Shown here: positions 1-8,981 of the stretch, piece after piece | Numbering within the stretch: position 1 is the first letter of the stretch | Layout: every line of letters starts with the position of its first letter | Assembly (NCBI GenBank): GCA_036244855.1 | Contig: BQKZ01005614.1 | Coordinates: 27,810-41,260 of the forward strand | DNA: 13,451 nt | Source: Temnopleurus reevesii | Taxonomy: Eukaryota; Echinodermata; Echinoidea; Temnopleuroida; Temnopleuridae | Direction: 5' to 3' | Made by a program: the position numbers and the translations under genes | Notes under the pieces: generated by a model | The model's database searches: none | What the model was told of the DNA's origin: nothing | Seen by the model: the letters and a program-made list of their open reading frames with translations, nothing else

Positions 1-573
1 TCTTGTAAATCTTTTAATTATTTCGCTCCTGTTTGGAATTTTGGATCCAAGGTCCCTGCAATATTTACCATAATTTGTCATTTTCAATTGTGCAAAAGTT
101 CTGCACATTTCATTTCTAGGCCAAAATAAGTTCTTAACATTAGAATGGGGATTTGATGTGGTTTTTACAGCTAGGTAATATTTATCTCTTGGTTGCCATT
201 TTGAATAAAATTTTCTGATTAACTTTTAAAAAATAAATAATGATAGTAATAATATAAGTACTTATTTGTGCTGTATCTTATTTTCATTGAGAAGGTAATC
301 GGCAGAAAGTTTGTAAAATGGATTTAAAAAATAAAAGCCATTAAATTATTTTAATATGAGCACAAGTTTTAAGCTTAAAAAAGATTGGCTTGTATTTACC
401 CTACATGCCTAATACAAGTACGTGTATTGGTTCACCACACTGCAAGGTTTTCAGAATTTAGGGCAACATTTTTATTCAATTTTAAATTGATAACATCTTT
501 CATTCCTCCCATCTTTCTTCATATTTGCAATGCATTGGGATATTGAACTGCAAATTATCCTACAACTTACAAT
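1..573. other. AT-rich non-coding stretch
   Basis: I see no gene, RNA or repeat I can support here. The sequence is AT-rich, with short A and T runs and stops in all frames. It is compatible with intron or intergenic DNA. Confidence 0.6.
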
Positions 574-591
574 TCAGAATGGTAAATTTAC

Positions 592-755
592 AATCCGTCT
601 AGGGATATTTTCTCTGAATTGGAGGACGACACTCCAGAGTAAGCGATGCTTTGCCTCAACAACTCCACACAAACGACACACGTCGAAGCTCCATGGGCAA
701 AGCATATTTGGCATTTCTCTGACACACAGACTCGGGGCGAGTTGTCGAAACAGTC
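592..755 (-). other. possible exon or coding relic, cysteine-rich frame
   Basis: This patch is visibly richer in G+C and CpG than its surroundings. On the minus strand it is bounded by a possible acceptor (TTTCGCCAG before 755) and a possible donor (GTAAAT at 591-586). Read from the acceptor in phase 0, it gives 54 codons without a stop. They contain the spacing C-x2-C-x7-C-x2-C (CQIC...CVVC), which could bind zinc, followed by a serine-rich stretch. I do not recognise the protein. The other two minus frames and one plus frame are also fairly open across part of the patch, so the frame choice is weak. The acceptor has a poor pyrimidine tract. It could equally be a piece of an old gene, a UTR or a chance GC-rich patch. 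Confidence 0.2.
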
Positions 756-843
756 CTGGCGAAATGTTCAACAATGTCACCCAGCATGCAATTGAAGCAA
801 ATCGTGGTAGTTTCAAGATACAGACCCTTGATGGGAGTTAAGT

Positions 844-2340
844 AAAAAAATGTCTGAATAACAAGATTATTCAGAGGATGGTTAACAATCTCATACCATA
901 AACTATGTACAATGACAATTTGATGAATGAAAGAGTAGGCTAAGCTCAAGGCAGAAAGAAATAATAGAGAAATATAATCAAAGAGTCTGAAGAGGGAGAC
1001 TAAAATCTATCGCCAAGGGCGATCCAATCCATTACTTGCTCGGGAGTTGGAAGGAAAAAATCCATTTGATCATCTATCAGTGAAGAAAGTCTGTTTCTAT
1101 TAAGCACTAACAGAGAAGAGAGGAAAACCAAAACATACTCACATGCTGAGCTTTAGTCTACGGAACCAGACTTGAACAATAATTCTTGCCACGGACTATG
1201 ATGCAAATTAACAACCACCCAGGACACTACGTTTTCAAAGTGAAAAGGCTCATCTTAGCTGAGAAGCCCGCTCCTGTTAACGGACATTCGTGCAAGTGTG
1301 TTCATTTTAGTTAGCTTTTAGATTAAAAAAAAAAAATCATGCTTGTTTTACAACTTAGGGCCTATTTATTACATTTCCTAATGTTGGCTATCATTACAGC
1401 AGAAGGTGTCCGTCCGACACAGCACAATATATCTCTAATATTAAATGGTGAAAGTGGTAAATTTCCTTAAGTAGGAGACATCCATCTGTCACTTTCTACA
1501 TTGTAAGTGCCAATTAACAGTTCATTATTGATGGTATTGTGAGATATCGCTTGAAATCGCCTATTGTTGGTGGCTAGATTTGTTTTCAAAGAGAGAGAAA
1601 AAAAAGGTTTAGGCCAGGCCCTTTTAAGAGGGTCAATCAATTGAGGGCATCAAAATAATTGTTTTTTTCCTTAACATACAAATATTGTAAATAGTAAGAA
1701 TGCAAACACTTTGCTTCACGGTCACCCGGGGCGATTCTGATAAGAAACATGACCATCATAAATATCGATTTTCTCTTTCATTCACATATTCACTCCTGAG
1801 GAAAAACAAAATAATAATTCAATACACCCATTTTTTATGACCTAAATAGTCTGCAATCACAGACCAAAATTCAGACAGCCTATCTACTGCCCAGTTTTGC
1901 AATAAAAATTTTAATAGCAAAATATGCCATTTTCGATGGGCAAGTGTAAAAGCAGCCAGTTGTGCGGCAGCCAGTCATGAAAGTCACAGTAACTCCAACT
2001 ATCACTGCACCTCTCCATAAACAATCAGGATCGGGTCTGCAAATGTAGACTAATCAAGATGCATGAAGTCTGTAGCAAGGATGCGACACACTGAATCAAT
2101 CTGTTCCTGCCAAGAAGTGTGGGAGGACACACAACGTGCACCAACACACTGTTTCGGCATTCCTACATCCAACACGCACATCTAAGCAAATCTATCTCAC
2201 TGCGATGTTCATGTTATTAATCATAAATATAAAGCAGCCCCCTTCTTTACTCAATCAATTGCAAAATTAATTATGATTAAGCTTTGACAAATAATGTGCC
2301 AACCCTATTTTCGGGATACCCACTAACAATCTAATGACAT
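844..2340. other. non-coding stretch with homopolymer runs
   Basis: No gene or repeat family can be supported. There is an A12 run at 1325-1336 and several shorter A/T runs. A slightly GC-richer part at about 1950-2200 has no long frame and no recognisable motif. Confidence 0.55.
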
Positions 2341-2356
2341 TAGCTACATGTAGCTA
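2341..2356. repeat. perfect 16-bp palindrome around TACATGTA
   Basis: TAGCTACATGTAGCTA reads the same on both strands. Its centre is the octamer TACATGTA, which recurs across the window. It may be a protein-binding site or a product of the octamer's abundance; the sequence alone does not decide. Confidence 0.75.
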
Positions 2357-3573
2357 CTGGAGCTTCCACGTAAACAGCTAGAGTGTAGCCCCTACAGAGT
2401 ACATTTAAATACTGTTTGCCTAATTGTTTTTTTTTTTAAGAAGTACAATAAAATAGGAGGAATATGAACAAAACAGTTTCACCAATCTTCGCAGGACCAC
2501 TGCTTGACCCTCTGAAAATGGAAAGGGCCACTCCTTTTCCCCCCTAATTTTTCTTTCTAACCGTTATTTTCCACATGAAATATGTTTTTTTTTAAATTAA
2601 TAAAAATCCTACCTTTTTTGACTGACCAAACTATTTCTTATATTCAAAATCAATGAATTCACAATGCTTCATTTTATGAGGATGGAAAATCATGAAAAAA
2701 AATACATAAGAACAACTCTCCAAAAATCCAACAAAGATTCCTTACTTATGCCTATACATGTAAATGGCAACAGTTGAATGAAGACCATCAAAAATCCTAG
2801 AACATGCCATTTGCAGAAATAAAAATGTGTTTCAAAGGGAGTTTTCATGGACTTGAACTTCAAAAGGATATTTGTAAAACACCCCCTGGCGCATTAGGGA
2901 CTTTGGTGAGGTATTTGCTCTCATACCAATTATTTTTTGGTTGTAACAAAGTCCCCAGTGTATTTTGTGTGCTTTCGACTGCTGGAATTCATGAAATGAT
3001 AAACATACGCATCATATCAAAAGGCTGCCTTTTGATAAAACCCAAAGAAGAAAAATCTGATAAGAAATAGTGCACACATCAAACGTTCATTGAACAATGT
3101 GTGGAAAATATGGATTCTTTTGTAATTATTCTGAAGTTCAAATTCAATTCACTTTTTCTGGGCTTAAAAAAAATGTCAGCTTATAATGGACAAAATTATT
3201 ACAAGAGCAACAGACAGATCATGAATATTATAAATAAGCCTTAGGAAATTAAAGTAAGACTGTGAAAAAGTATTAAAAACCAGGGTAAAAAAACATCATA
3301 CAAACATTCACAATAGCTTCATGTTCACAAAAAAAATGTGCGATACTTGTTTTTCTGCAGAATAAGAAGGATGGAATTTCTTTTGTGTTCGGTACTGCTA
3401 ATGCTAGAATTGAGGTTGTTTACTTTGTCCCAGGCCTTTGCCACTTCTGCTAATAGTGATTGCATTTTCACTCATATTTTTGAAAAGGGAAATGCTCTAT
3501 TCTATACTATTTCAATATTCTATGACCAACAGTCATAATTAATCCATGTTTAAATGATATTTTCACTGCAGGA
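2357..3573. other. AT-rich non-coding stretch
   Basis: There is no supportable gene. An 88-codon open frame (2804-3070) has no similarity I can recognise. A short perfect hairpin lies at 3015-3037: a 10-bp stem TATCAAAAGG/CCTTTTGATA with a CTG loop. It is too short to be a microRNA precursor by itself. Confidence 0.5.
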
Positions 3574-3766
3574 AGTGAATAACCCCTTTACTTCACAAGA
3601 AAATTTGCATGATATTCTTACTCATCCGATTATGTGTATGACAAGATTCTGAAGCATGTCATACCGCATGGTGATATCCTTGGAAAGAGAAAGTCGTCAA
3701 AAACCCATCATGCTGTGTTTGACCAAACAATGAACCATTGCATGTCTACGGAGGTCCAAGGGTACG
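3574..3766. repeat. local direct duplication, copy A (193 bp)
   Basis: This block aligns with 3789-3911 along its length, with the first bases of the copies 215 bp apart. Shared landmarks include 'gcatgatattctt', 'ctcatccgattat', 'gtatgacaagattctga' and 'gaggtcc...agggtacg'. Copy A holds 70 bp (3653-3722) that copy B lacks. Near its left end it carries AACCCCTTTAC, close to the CCCCTTTAA seen in copy B. Its identity as a named repeat is unknown. Confidence 0.85.
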
Positions 3767-3788
3767 ATTACTTTTTTTTAGGGCATAG

Positions 3789-3911
3789 AGTGAACAACCC
3801 CTTTAACTCATAATACAACTTGCATGATATTCTTCCTCATCCGATTATCTGTATGACAAGATTCTGACCAAATGATGAACCACTGCAAGTCCAAGGAGGT
3901 CCTAGGGTACG
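3789..3911. repeat. local direct duplication, copy B (123 bp, internal deletion)
   Basis: This is the second copy of the 3574-3766 block. The length difference of 70 bp is fully explained by one missing segment between 'gattctga' and 'ccaaa'. In copy A that segment is bordered on both sides by TGA, consistent with deletion between short direct repeats. The left end reads AACCCCT followed by TTAA (3803-3806), which resembles the terminus of TTAA-inserting transposons read outward. Confidence 0.85.
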
Positions 3912-4827
3912 CTTTATTTTCTGCCGAATCATGAAAGGTAAGTAATGCCCTGTGTTTTATCTCAGAAATTTTGCCAAATGCATGAATTTCAAAGTCTTTT
4001 CTTTTCAATTGTAATTTTTTGTCACATCAAAAAGTCTTTCCAACAAAATCTAATGCAAATTTGTAAAAAACAACAACAACAAAAAAGGCATCAAGGTCCA
4101 TGGTAAAGACCACTCTTGTGAAGTTTGCAAGAAAGACAATACATTTTTTACTATAATAAAAAAAAATCACCCAGTTTTGCAGAACAAACACAAACTAATT
4201 TAAAAAATGACGCAAATTTTTGCAATTAGAAATTCACACTTGATCGCAAGGCGATGAAATGTGCCCAAAGACCCTCAAACTGTTGAAAATGCCAAATGAA
4301 CTATAGGCAAATCTCAAGATGTGAAGTATCATAAGTAATTCTGATGAAAATAAAGAGTACATCAGGGGCATGTAATAGTAAAGACGCAATTCAACTTACA
4401 ATAAATATCAATCGCAAGTCTATGGCAAAAATTTGTACCATAGAGACACAATTAATTGTCAATTTATCATATCTTTGTTATAGTACAGGCCCTTGAGCTT
4501 CAATAAAAGTCTTATCATGTTGAAATAATAAAGCTTTTGTGATGGGTTTAGGACGGGGAGGCGGACAAAAACGAACATCCAAACATAAACCTCGCACATT
4601 ACCATTCTAAATGTGGAATGAACAAGAATAACAAAGATACCAAACATGTTAGCTCAAATTCAACACCTCTCAATGCTATCACAACATGACGGACAAATTT
4701 GTGACATTTCGACAGAAGGAAATCGAGAAATGAAAGCATGTAAAACAACTTGGTGCACTGTCAAGGAAAGATCCCAGCTATTTCAGCTGCTGGTTTGGTA
4801 GATTGGAAACTTAATCACACTGGGTGA
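3912..4827. other. AT-rich non-coding stretch
   Basis: Nothing is recognised beyond A-rich low-complexity tracts, for example the CAA-rich run near 4065-4087. The open frames are short and AT-driven. Confidence 0.55.
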
Positions 4828-4829
4828 CT

Positions 4830-5053
4830 TCAAGTACGGTGTTGAACGCTGGTGTTGGTTTTGCAGCAAAATCAACACCAGCCTCAACACCAAACTTGAA
4901 GTCTGTCAGTGTATGGGGTAGACCTCGCAAGATTCTGACATATTTCCGGTCATTTCTGTATCACTTCTGTAAACTGACCAACGGTGTTGGTGCTCGGTTT
5001 ATGGACCGTTTTGCTCTCTCAACGCCAACACCAACACCGAACACCGTACTTGA
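4830..5053. mobile_element. foldback/MITE-like element with two internal hairpins
   Basis: The outer ends are a perfect 14-bp inverted repeat: TCAAGTACGGTGTT at 4830-4843 and its complement at 5040-5053. Inside, the left half (4828-4901) is a long hairpin. Arms 4828-4864 and 4866-4901 match at 32 positions with four mismatches and one gap, and have almost no loop. The right half (4982-5039) has its own 11-bp perfect stem, CGGTGTTGGTG against CACCAACACCG. The motif GGTGTTG recurs in every arm, so the element looks built from inverted copies of one short unit. No clear target-site duplication is visible and no protein is encoded; an 85-codon frame across it is incidental. It could be a foldback transposon, a small non-autonomous DNA element or a source of structured RNA. 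Confidence 0.75.
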
Positions 5054-6360
5054 GGACAACTTTATTTCGTGGAATAACTAACATTAATTTCGATTGGACA
5101 AAAAAAGAATACATATATTTTACCAAAATTTCTTAGTTGCAAAGTGTAAATTCTCACTGATAGAAATAAATGCTAGTAAAAAAAAAAAACTCTTGGTGAA
5201 ATGACCGATGCCCGTGGCAAAAAAAACAACAAACCATCACAGATGCCACTGGAAAAAAGATAGAAAATCTTTGAAACTAAGAAATATAAATCCCTCTTTG
5301 TGTTCCTAAAAACAAGTTTAAAAAGTCATAATTCCGACTTGACTTTTCTCTGAAAATAGACATGTCTGACTGGTAAATTGATCTAGTGTGAACAGGCCTC
5401 CTGGTTTCAGTGTAATAAAGGATGATTCACAATCAGCAGGGTGTACATTGTTCCCATTCTATCAAAATATATGTCGTTCTCCTGGAACTAATAGCCATTT
5501 CCGACTTTGCCATTCAACAAGCACAATGCCATACAAATTCATATTTGTAAAGGATGCATGTTAAAGATAAATGCAAACCTAGTTTAGTCACTAAATAAAC
5601 TTGATCATTTGGAAGACGACCACAAACTGTGAATAAGTAGCATTCATACATGTTTGCTACTCTATGGAGGAATCAAAACTGAAAAAGAAAGCTGTGCTTG
5701 GTACAAAAGATCCTTTTCTTATAACAGACAGAATACATCAGAATTTTATAGCAATCTCAGGATCAAATACATTGTACAAGTTTGCAACCTTACAAAATCT
5801 GTCCTAAAACTCTTTTTGAAATATTTTTGCTACTTTTGTGGTTCCCTCTCAGACTGTCATGCTATCTTTCTCCATTTCATATATATTGATTATCAAATCT
5901 GTTTTCATAGTAAAATTGACTGTTTATATCCTCGAGATGAAATTACTTAAAAAAACAATGTATTTGACGGTCACTAAATAAAAAAAATATTTTTTTTTTT
6001 ACATACACGAATGAAGCTTAATGCATTATGCTTGCTGCTTTACTACAGCCTGATATATAGGTGTTTATTTTGTACAGATAAATCACGAAGGTGTATACCG
6101 TGAACGTAAGATATTCAGAAAAATTGTAAGTGTTTTTTCATCTGTTCAATAGAGACGCAGTCACGGGGACAGGAACTTTGCGCTAGGGTTCAGTGAAATT
6201 GATTGCTAATAAACATCTCTTTGGTGCATCCATTAGACACAGATTATTGCCTGATATAGCGGCTGCCTCCATCAGATTTCTCAGATTTGGGTGGGGTTGA
6301 GGTCACTGTCACATGGTTTCAGAGTGACATTAGACTGATAAACCAGTCCGTGGTGTTAAT
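5054..6360. other. AT-rich non-coding stretch
   Basis: No gene is supported. There are long A and T tracts, including A-rich then T-rich sequence at about 5978-6001 that could fold on itself. The part at 6160-6360 is GC-richer and leads into the next mobile element, but I find no second boundary for it. Confidence 0.5.
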
Positions 6361-6920
6361 AGGGGCATTCGCACTACGATTTCAAAGTGACTTGGATCTT
6401 GATCTGAACATTGATGTTATTCAGTCAGCATTCGAACTAAGATGGTGTTGTTCAAAAGTTGCAATTGAGCACAAGTTGCAATTGATAGGAAAGTGCCAAT
6501 CAAAATCATTGTTTCATGCGCGTTTTGTTAAGCATCCAAATGAAAATTTGCTTTACACTTTGCAAAGATGCAGTTGATTTTGAACAACACCCCCTACAAG
6601 ATGATTCAAAACGCAATCTAGATTCGGTGCCTAAAAGAGCGATTGCAGTATCGCTCTCATGGCGCTTGATTACTCAAAAAATAATGTCTCACAGATTTCA
6701 ATGTACCCGTATGGCAGATATAAATCACATTGATGTCTACATGTACATCAACCTACTGTTCACACTATAGTCGACGGAGATATTCTTGAATAAAGTGCAG
6801 TCAAAAGTGTGATTTGGATCTCAGTCCGAATCACCAGAAAATTGTGTCCGCACTTCGAATTAGGGTGATCATAATATTGACGTCAGAATCGCGGTAATTC
6901 ACCCTAGTGAGAACGCCCCT
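6361..6920. mobile_element. 560-bp MITE-like element flanked by AAT
   Basis: The ends are imperfect terminal inverted repeats: AGGGGCATTCGCACTA at the left, and the reverse complement of the right end is AGGGGCGTTCTCACTA (14 of 16 identical). Weaker inverted similarity continues inward for some tens of bases (for example 'attcgaact' against 'attcgaagt'). AAT sits directly outside both ends (6358-6360 and 6921-6923), which fits a 3-bp target-site duplication. An inner perfect 14-bp inverted repeat, GGTGTTGTTCAAAA, lies at 6444-6457 and 6578-6591. A 12-bp direct repeat (AGTTGCAATTGA) occurs near 6457-6485. No transposase is encoded. A 3-bp duplication and a GGGGC-type terminus suggest PIF/Harbinger, but AAT is not its usual TWA site, so the superfamily is open. 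Confidence 0.75.
6444..6591. repeat. internal inverted repeat inside the 560-bp element
   Basis: The arms GGTGTTGTTCAAAA (6444-6457) and TTTTGAACAACACC (6578-6591) are exact complements, about 120 bp apart. They sit well inside the terminal repeats and may mark a nested element or an internal deletion junction. Confidence 0.7.
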
Positions 6921-6923
6921 AAT

Positions 6924-7445
6924 GGTTGATAGTAATAATGTGCATGTATTTATCAATAACAAAAGTAAAAATATGAAGAGAATGAAATAAAAGTGCTCCC
7001 CTTCCTCCCATCACGAAGGCAAAAAGAAATAAACAATCCTAGAAATTTATGGAAGCAATATGGAAATTGGGATGGCTGTACATATATTACCTTTTTACAC
7101 ACCACCATGCATTTACATTTTTATGTTTGCATGCATTTACAGAAAACTGCAGGGGGAGGGGGCTGCGGCCCCCAAGCCCTGCCACCCAGCCTGGCCCTCT
7201 CTTATGCTGCCCTAGTAAAACTCAACTCTACAGTGTAATTTTACAGCCTGTACTAAATTGTTTCTGGCTTGGTTACTGTATTCAGATTGCCAAACTAAGT
7301 ATAATCATTTCCCTATCAAATCATATCAATATTCCGATAGGGGATATCCAACTTGACAGGACTGAATATAAATATGTGCATTTCAATTGAAATCATCATG
7401 TGAAGTCCAAAGAGACTTGAGTTCATTACAAGTTCACGTATCTGT
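6924..7445. other. non-coding stretch between two transposon relics
   Basis: No gene is supported. Open frames of 81 and 113 codons overlap here but run through a GC-rich hairpin patch and AT-rich DNA, with no recognisable motif. Confidence 0.5.
7151..7200. repeat. GC-rich hairpin patch
   Basis: This is an abrupt G-rich then C-rich patch in AT-rich DNA. GGGGGC (7158-7163) pairs with GCCCCC (7168-7173) over a TGCG loop. C-rich sequence follows to about 7198. Patches of this style are common in dispersed repeats of marine invertebrates, so I read it as a repeat fragment and not an exon. Confidence 0.5.
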
Positions 7446-7449
7446 TTAA

Positions 7450-7987
7450 AGGGGAAGTCTACCAAATACATGACTTTTCAATAAACCAAAACATCTAAAT
7501 TTGATCAGATTGTACTAAAAAAAAAGAAAAATTCAAATTGTCCTGGGCAGAAGGATATTATATTTATATACTACATGTATCTTTGAAATTCCCTTCGCTC
7601 TGCAAATCTGATAAGAAACAAAGGTGATATGATCAGCTCTCCACTATGTTCAACATGGAATTTGACATTTTCTCAAAATTTGCATATTTTCTACCAGACA
7701 ATGTGTTTTCAGAAAAATGGCTTTAATATCTTCCAAAGTGTCTAGAAAATGTTTAAGTCTAAATTACAGAACGCAAAATTACATGCAAAATATGAATAAG
7801 GGAGATGATAAGATGTGATGTCAGCAGTCTTGCCAATTTGCAGATTGATGAGAAATTTACCCCCAAAAATATAATTGAATGGAATTTCCATATTCCCCAA
7901 CCAATTTTAATTGTTCGCATTCTAATGCACCGTTAAAGTTAAACTCTATTATTAAAAAAATAGAATATTTTCGGTGGACTCTCCCCT
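7450..7987. mobile_element. 538-bp non-autonomous DNA element flanked by TTAA
   Basis: TTAA lies immediately outside both ends (7446-7449 and 7988-7991). The left terminus reads AGGGGAAGTCTACC and the reverse complement of the right reads AGGGGAGAGTCCACC, an imperfect inverted repeat. The interior is AT-rich with no long frame, so it is non-autonomous. TTAA duplications are the hallmark of the piggyBac and Kolobok superfamilies. The AGGG start fits Kolobok better, since piggyBac ends usually begin CCC. From memory, termini of the form TTAAAGGGGAAGTTCACC are abundant in sea urchin and related genomes. Confidence 0.85.
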
Positions 7988-8010
7988 TTAACGAATATTA
8001 CTAAGACCTA

Positions 8011-8078
8011 ACCGGCCGCCGCCATCCAATGAAATTTAGCCGACAACAGCTGTGTAACGATGGCGGCTGGTCGAGATC
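8011..8078 (+). promoter_or_regulatory. CpG-rich patch with paired YY1-like motifs, possible promoter
   Basis: This patch has seven CpG dinucleotides in under 70 bp, against a CpG-poor background. GCCGCCATC (8018-8026) and its complement GATGGCGGC (8059-8067) face each other. Both match the core of the YY1 site (ATGGCGGC), which often overlaps start codons of animal genes. A CCAAT sequence is at 8026-8030. It lies just downstream of the TTAA element. No TATA box is evident. It could be a CpG-type promoter or simply an inverted-repeat remnant. Confidence 0.35.
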
Positions 8079-8089
8079 TGCAGGACAAG
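8060..8089 (+). CDS. possible first coding exon (start only)
   Basis: ATG at 8060 sits in a fair context (AACGATGGCG) and opens with Met-Ala-Ala-Gly-Arg-Asp-Leu-Gln-Asp-Lys. This is typical of animal protein N-termini and matches the CpG-rich patch. After about ten codons the frame becomes AT-rich and of non-protein character, although it stays open to 8254. If it is real, an exon would have to end near 8087-8091, where only weak GT donors exist (for example CAA|GTGTTT). I do not recognise the protein. Confidence 0.18.
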
Positions 8090-8920
8090 TGTTTCTTTAT
8101 TTGCTATTTCTTCTCTGTTTACATGTACATGTGCCGTGAAAAATACATTTATTTCCAAAGCTTACAATCCTGGTTCAGTTTGGGACAAATTTGCATCATT
8201 TTCTTGCATGGAATTGGGGGTCAAGGATTTATTAAAGTACAAAACATTAAATAAAAACTGAAAATATAATACCTGGAAAACAAGAATTGGAAACTAAATT
8301 CTCTGATAATTGAGATCTATTGTTTTTTAATTAATTTCTTTTAAATCCTCTTGTTGAAAATGCCAAATCGTGAAATTGGTGCATACCCATATGCCATTAC
8401 TTTTTCTTGCAATCTTTCTTTTGCTATTGATATTGCTATTATTCCCTTCTCTTGCATCATTTACAGTTACATTGTACTTTGTACTTTGTATTGTGGTTTT
8501 GCATGTGAATCATATTTTTTATAATTATCATATGATTCAATCCATTAAAAATGTGTTGATGGGGATGTTTCAATGCTAGCTCCTTTTAGTTCTCATTTCT
8601 TTTGTAGTTGTACAGGCATTGCTTCAAAATAAGAATTATTCAGATCTTATATAAGAGTATAACACATTGCCATGGCATGTCCCTATGCGCTTTTACAAAG
8701 TTGAAAGAGAAATAACAGTATGGAGAATATAGATCTGCTATAAAAGCAAGAAAATAATTACCTATAAAGATCATTATTTTTTTGTAATCATGACTCACAA
8801 TTAATCACACTGTGAGTATCTCCACCGTTAACAAAGGTTGCTCTATGTTGAAATAGCCCACTGTGTTGACGGTTTGATGACACACATATTTTAATTTGAT
8901 TAATATCCAAGGCCAAGATT
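8090..8920. other. AT-rich non-coding stretch
   Basis: There is no supportable gene. A 69-codon frame at 8370-8579 encodes a leucine/phenylalanine-rich peptide of the kind T-rich DNA gives by chance. Confidence 0.55.
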
Positions 8921-8981
8921 TCTGTGGTGCAGTGCGACACTCAGTGTACCNTCTGTGGTGCGGTGCGACACTCAGTGTACC
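8921..8981. repeat. 30-bp minisatellite, two units split by an N
   Basis: Unit 1 (8921-8950) and unit 2 (8952-8981) begin TCTGTGGTGC and end GACACTCAGTGTACC. They differ at one base (A/G in 'gtgcAgtg'/'gtgcGgtg'). The single N at 8951 lies exactly at the junction. This is the classic sign of a tandem array that assembly or base calling could not resolve, so the true copy number may be higher. Confidence 0.9.

Noticed and set aside
3015..3037. Perfect 10-bp hairpin as a microRNA precursor or terminator
   Set aside because: The stem is far shorter than an animal microRNA precursor, and a rho-independent terminator is not relevant in a eukaryotic genome.
2804..3070. 88-codon open frame
   Set aside because: No recognisable domain, no promoter or splice context, and composition like the surrounding DNA. 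It contains a small hairpin and is best explained by chance.
4824..5081. 85-codon open frame rich in Thr, Pro and Asn
   Set aside because: It is produced by the repeated GGTGTTG/CAACACC units of the foldback element.
6287..6770. Two overlapping open frames of 84-96 codons
   Set aside because: They lie mostly within the MITE-like element and change frame across its inner inverted repeat. There is no transposase motif.
7049..7390. 113-codon open frame, the longest in the window
   Set aside because: It crosses the GC-rich hairpin patch and then AT-rich DNA, with an abrupt change in composition, as expected from a frame passing through a repeat fragment.
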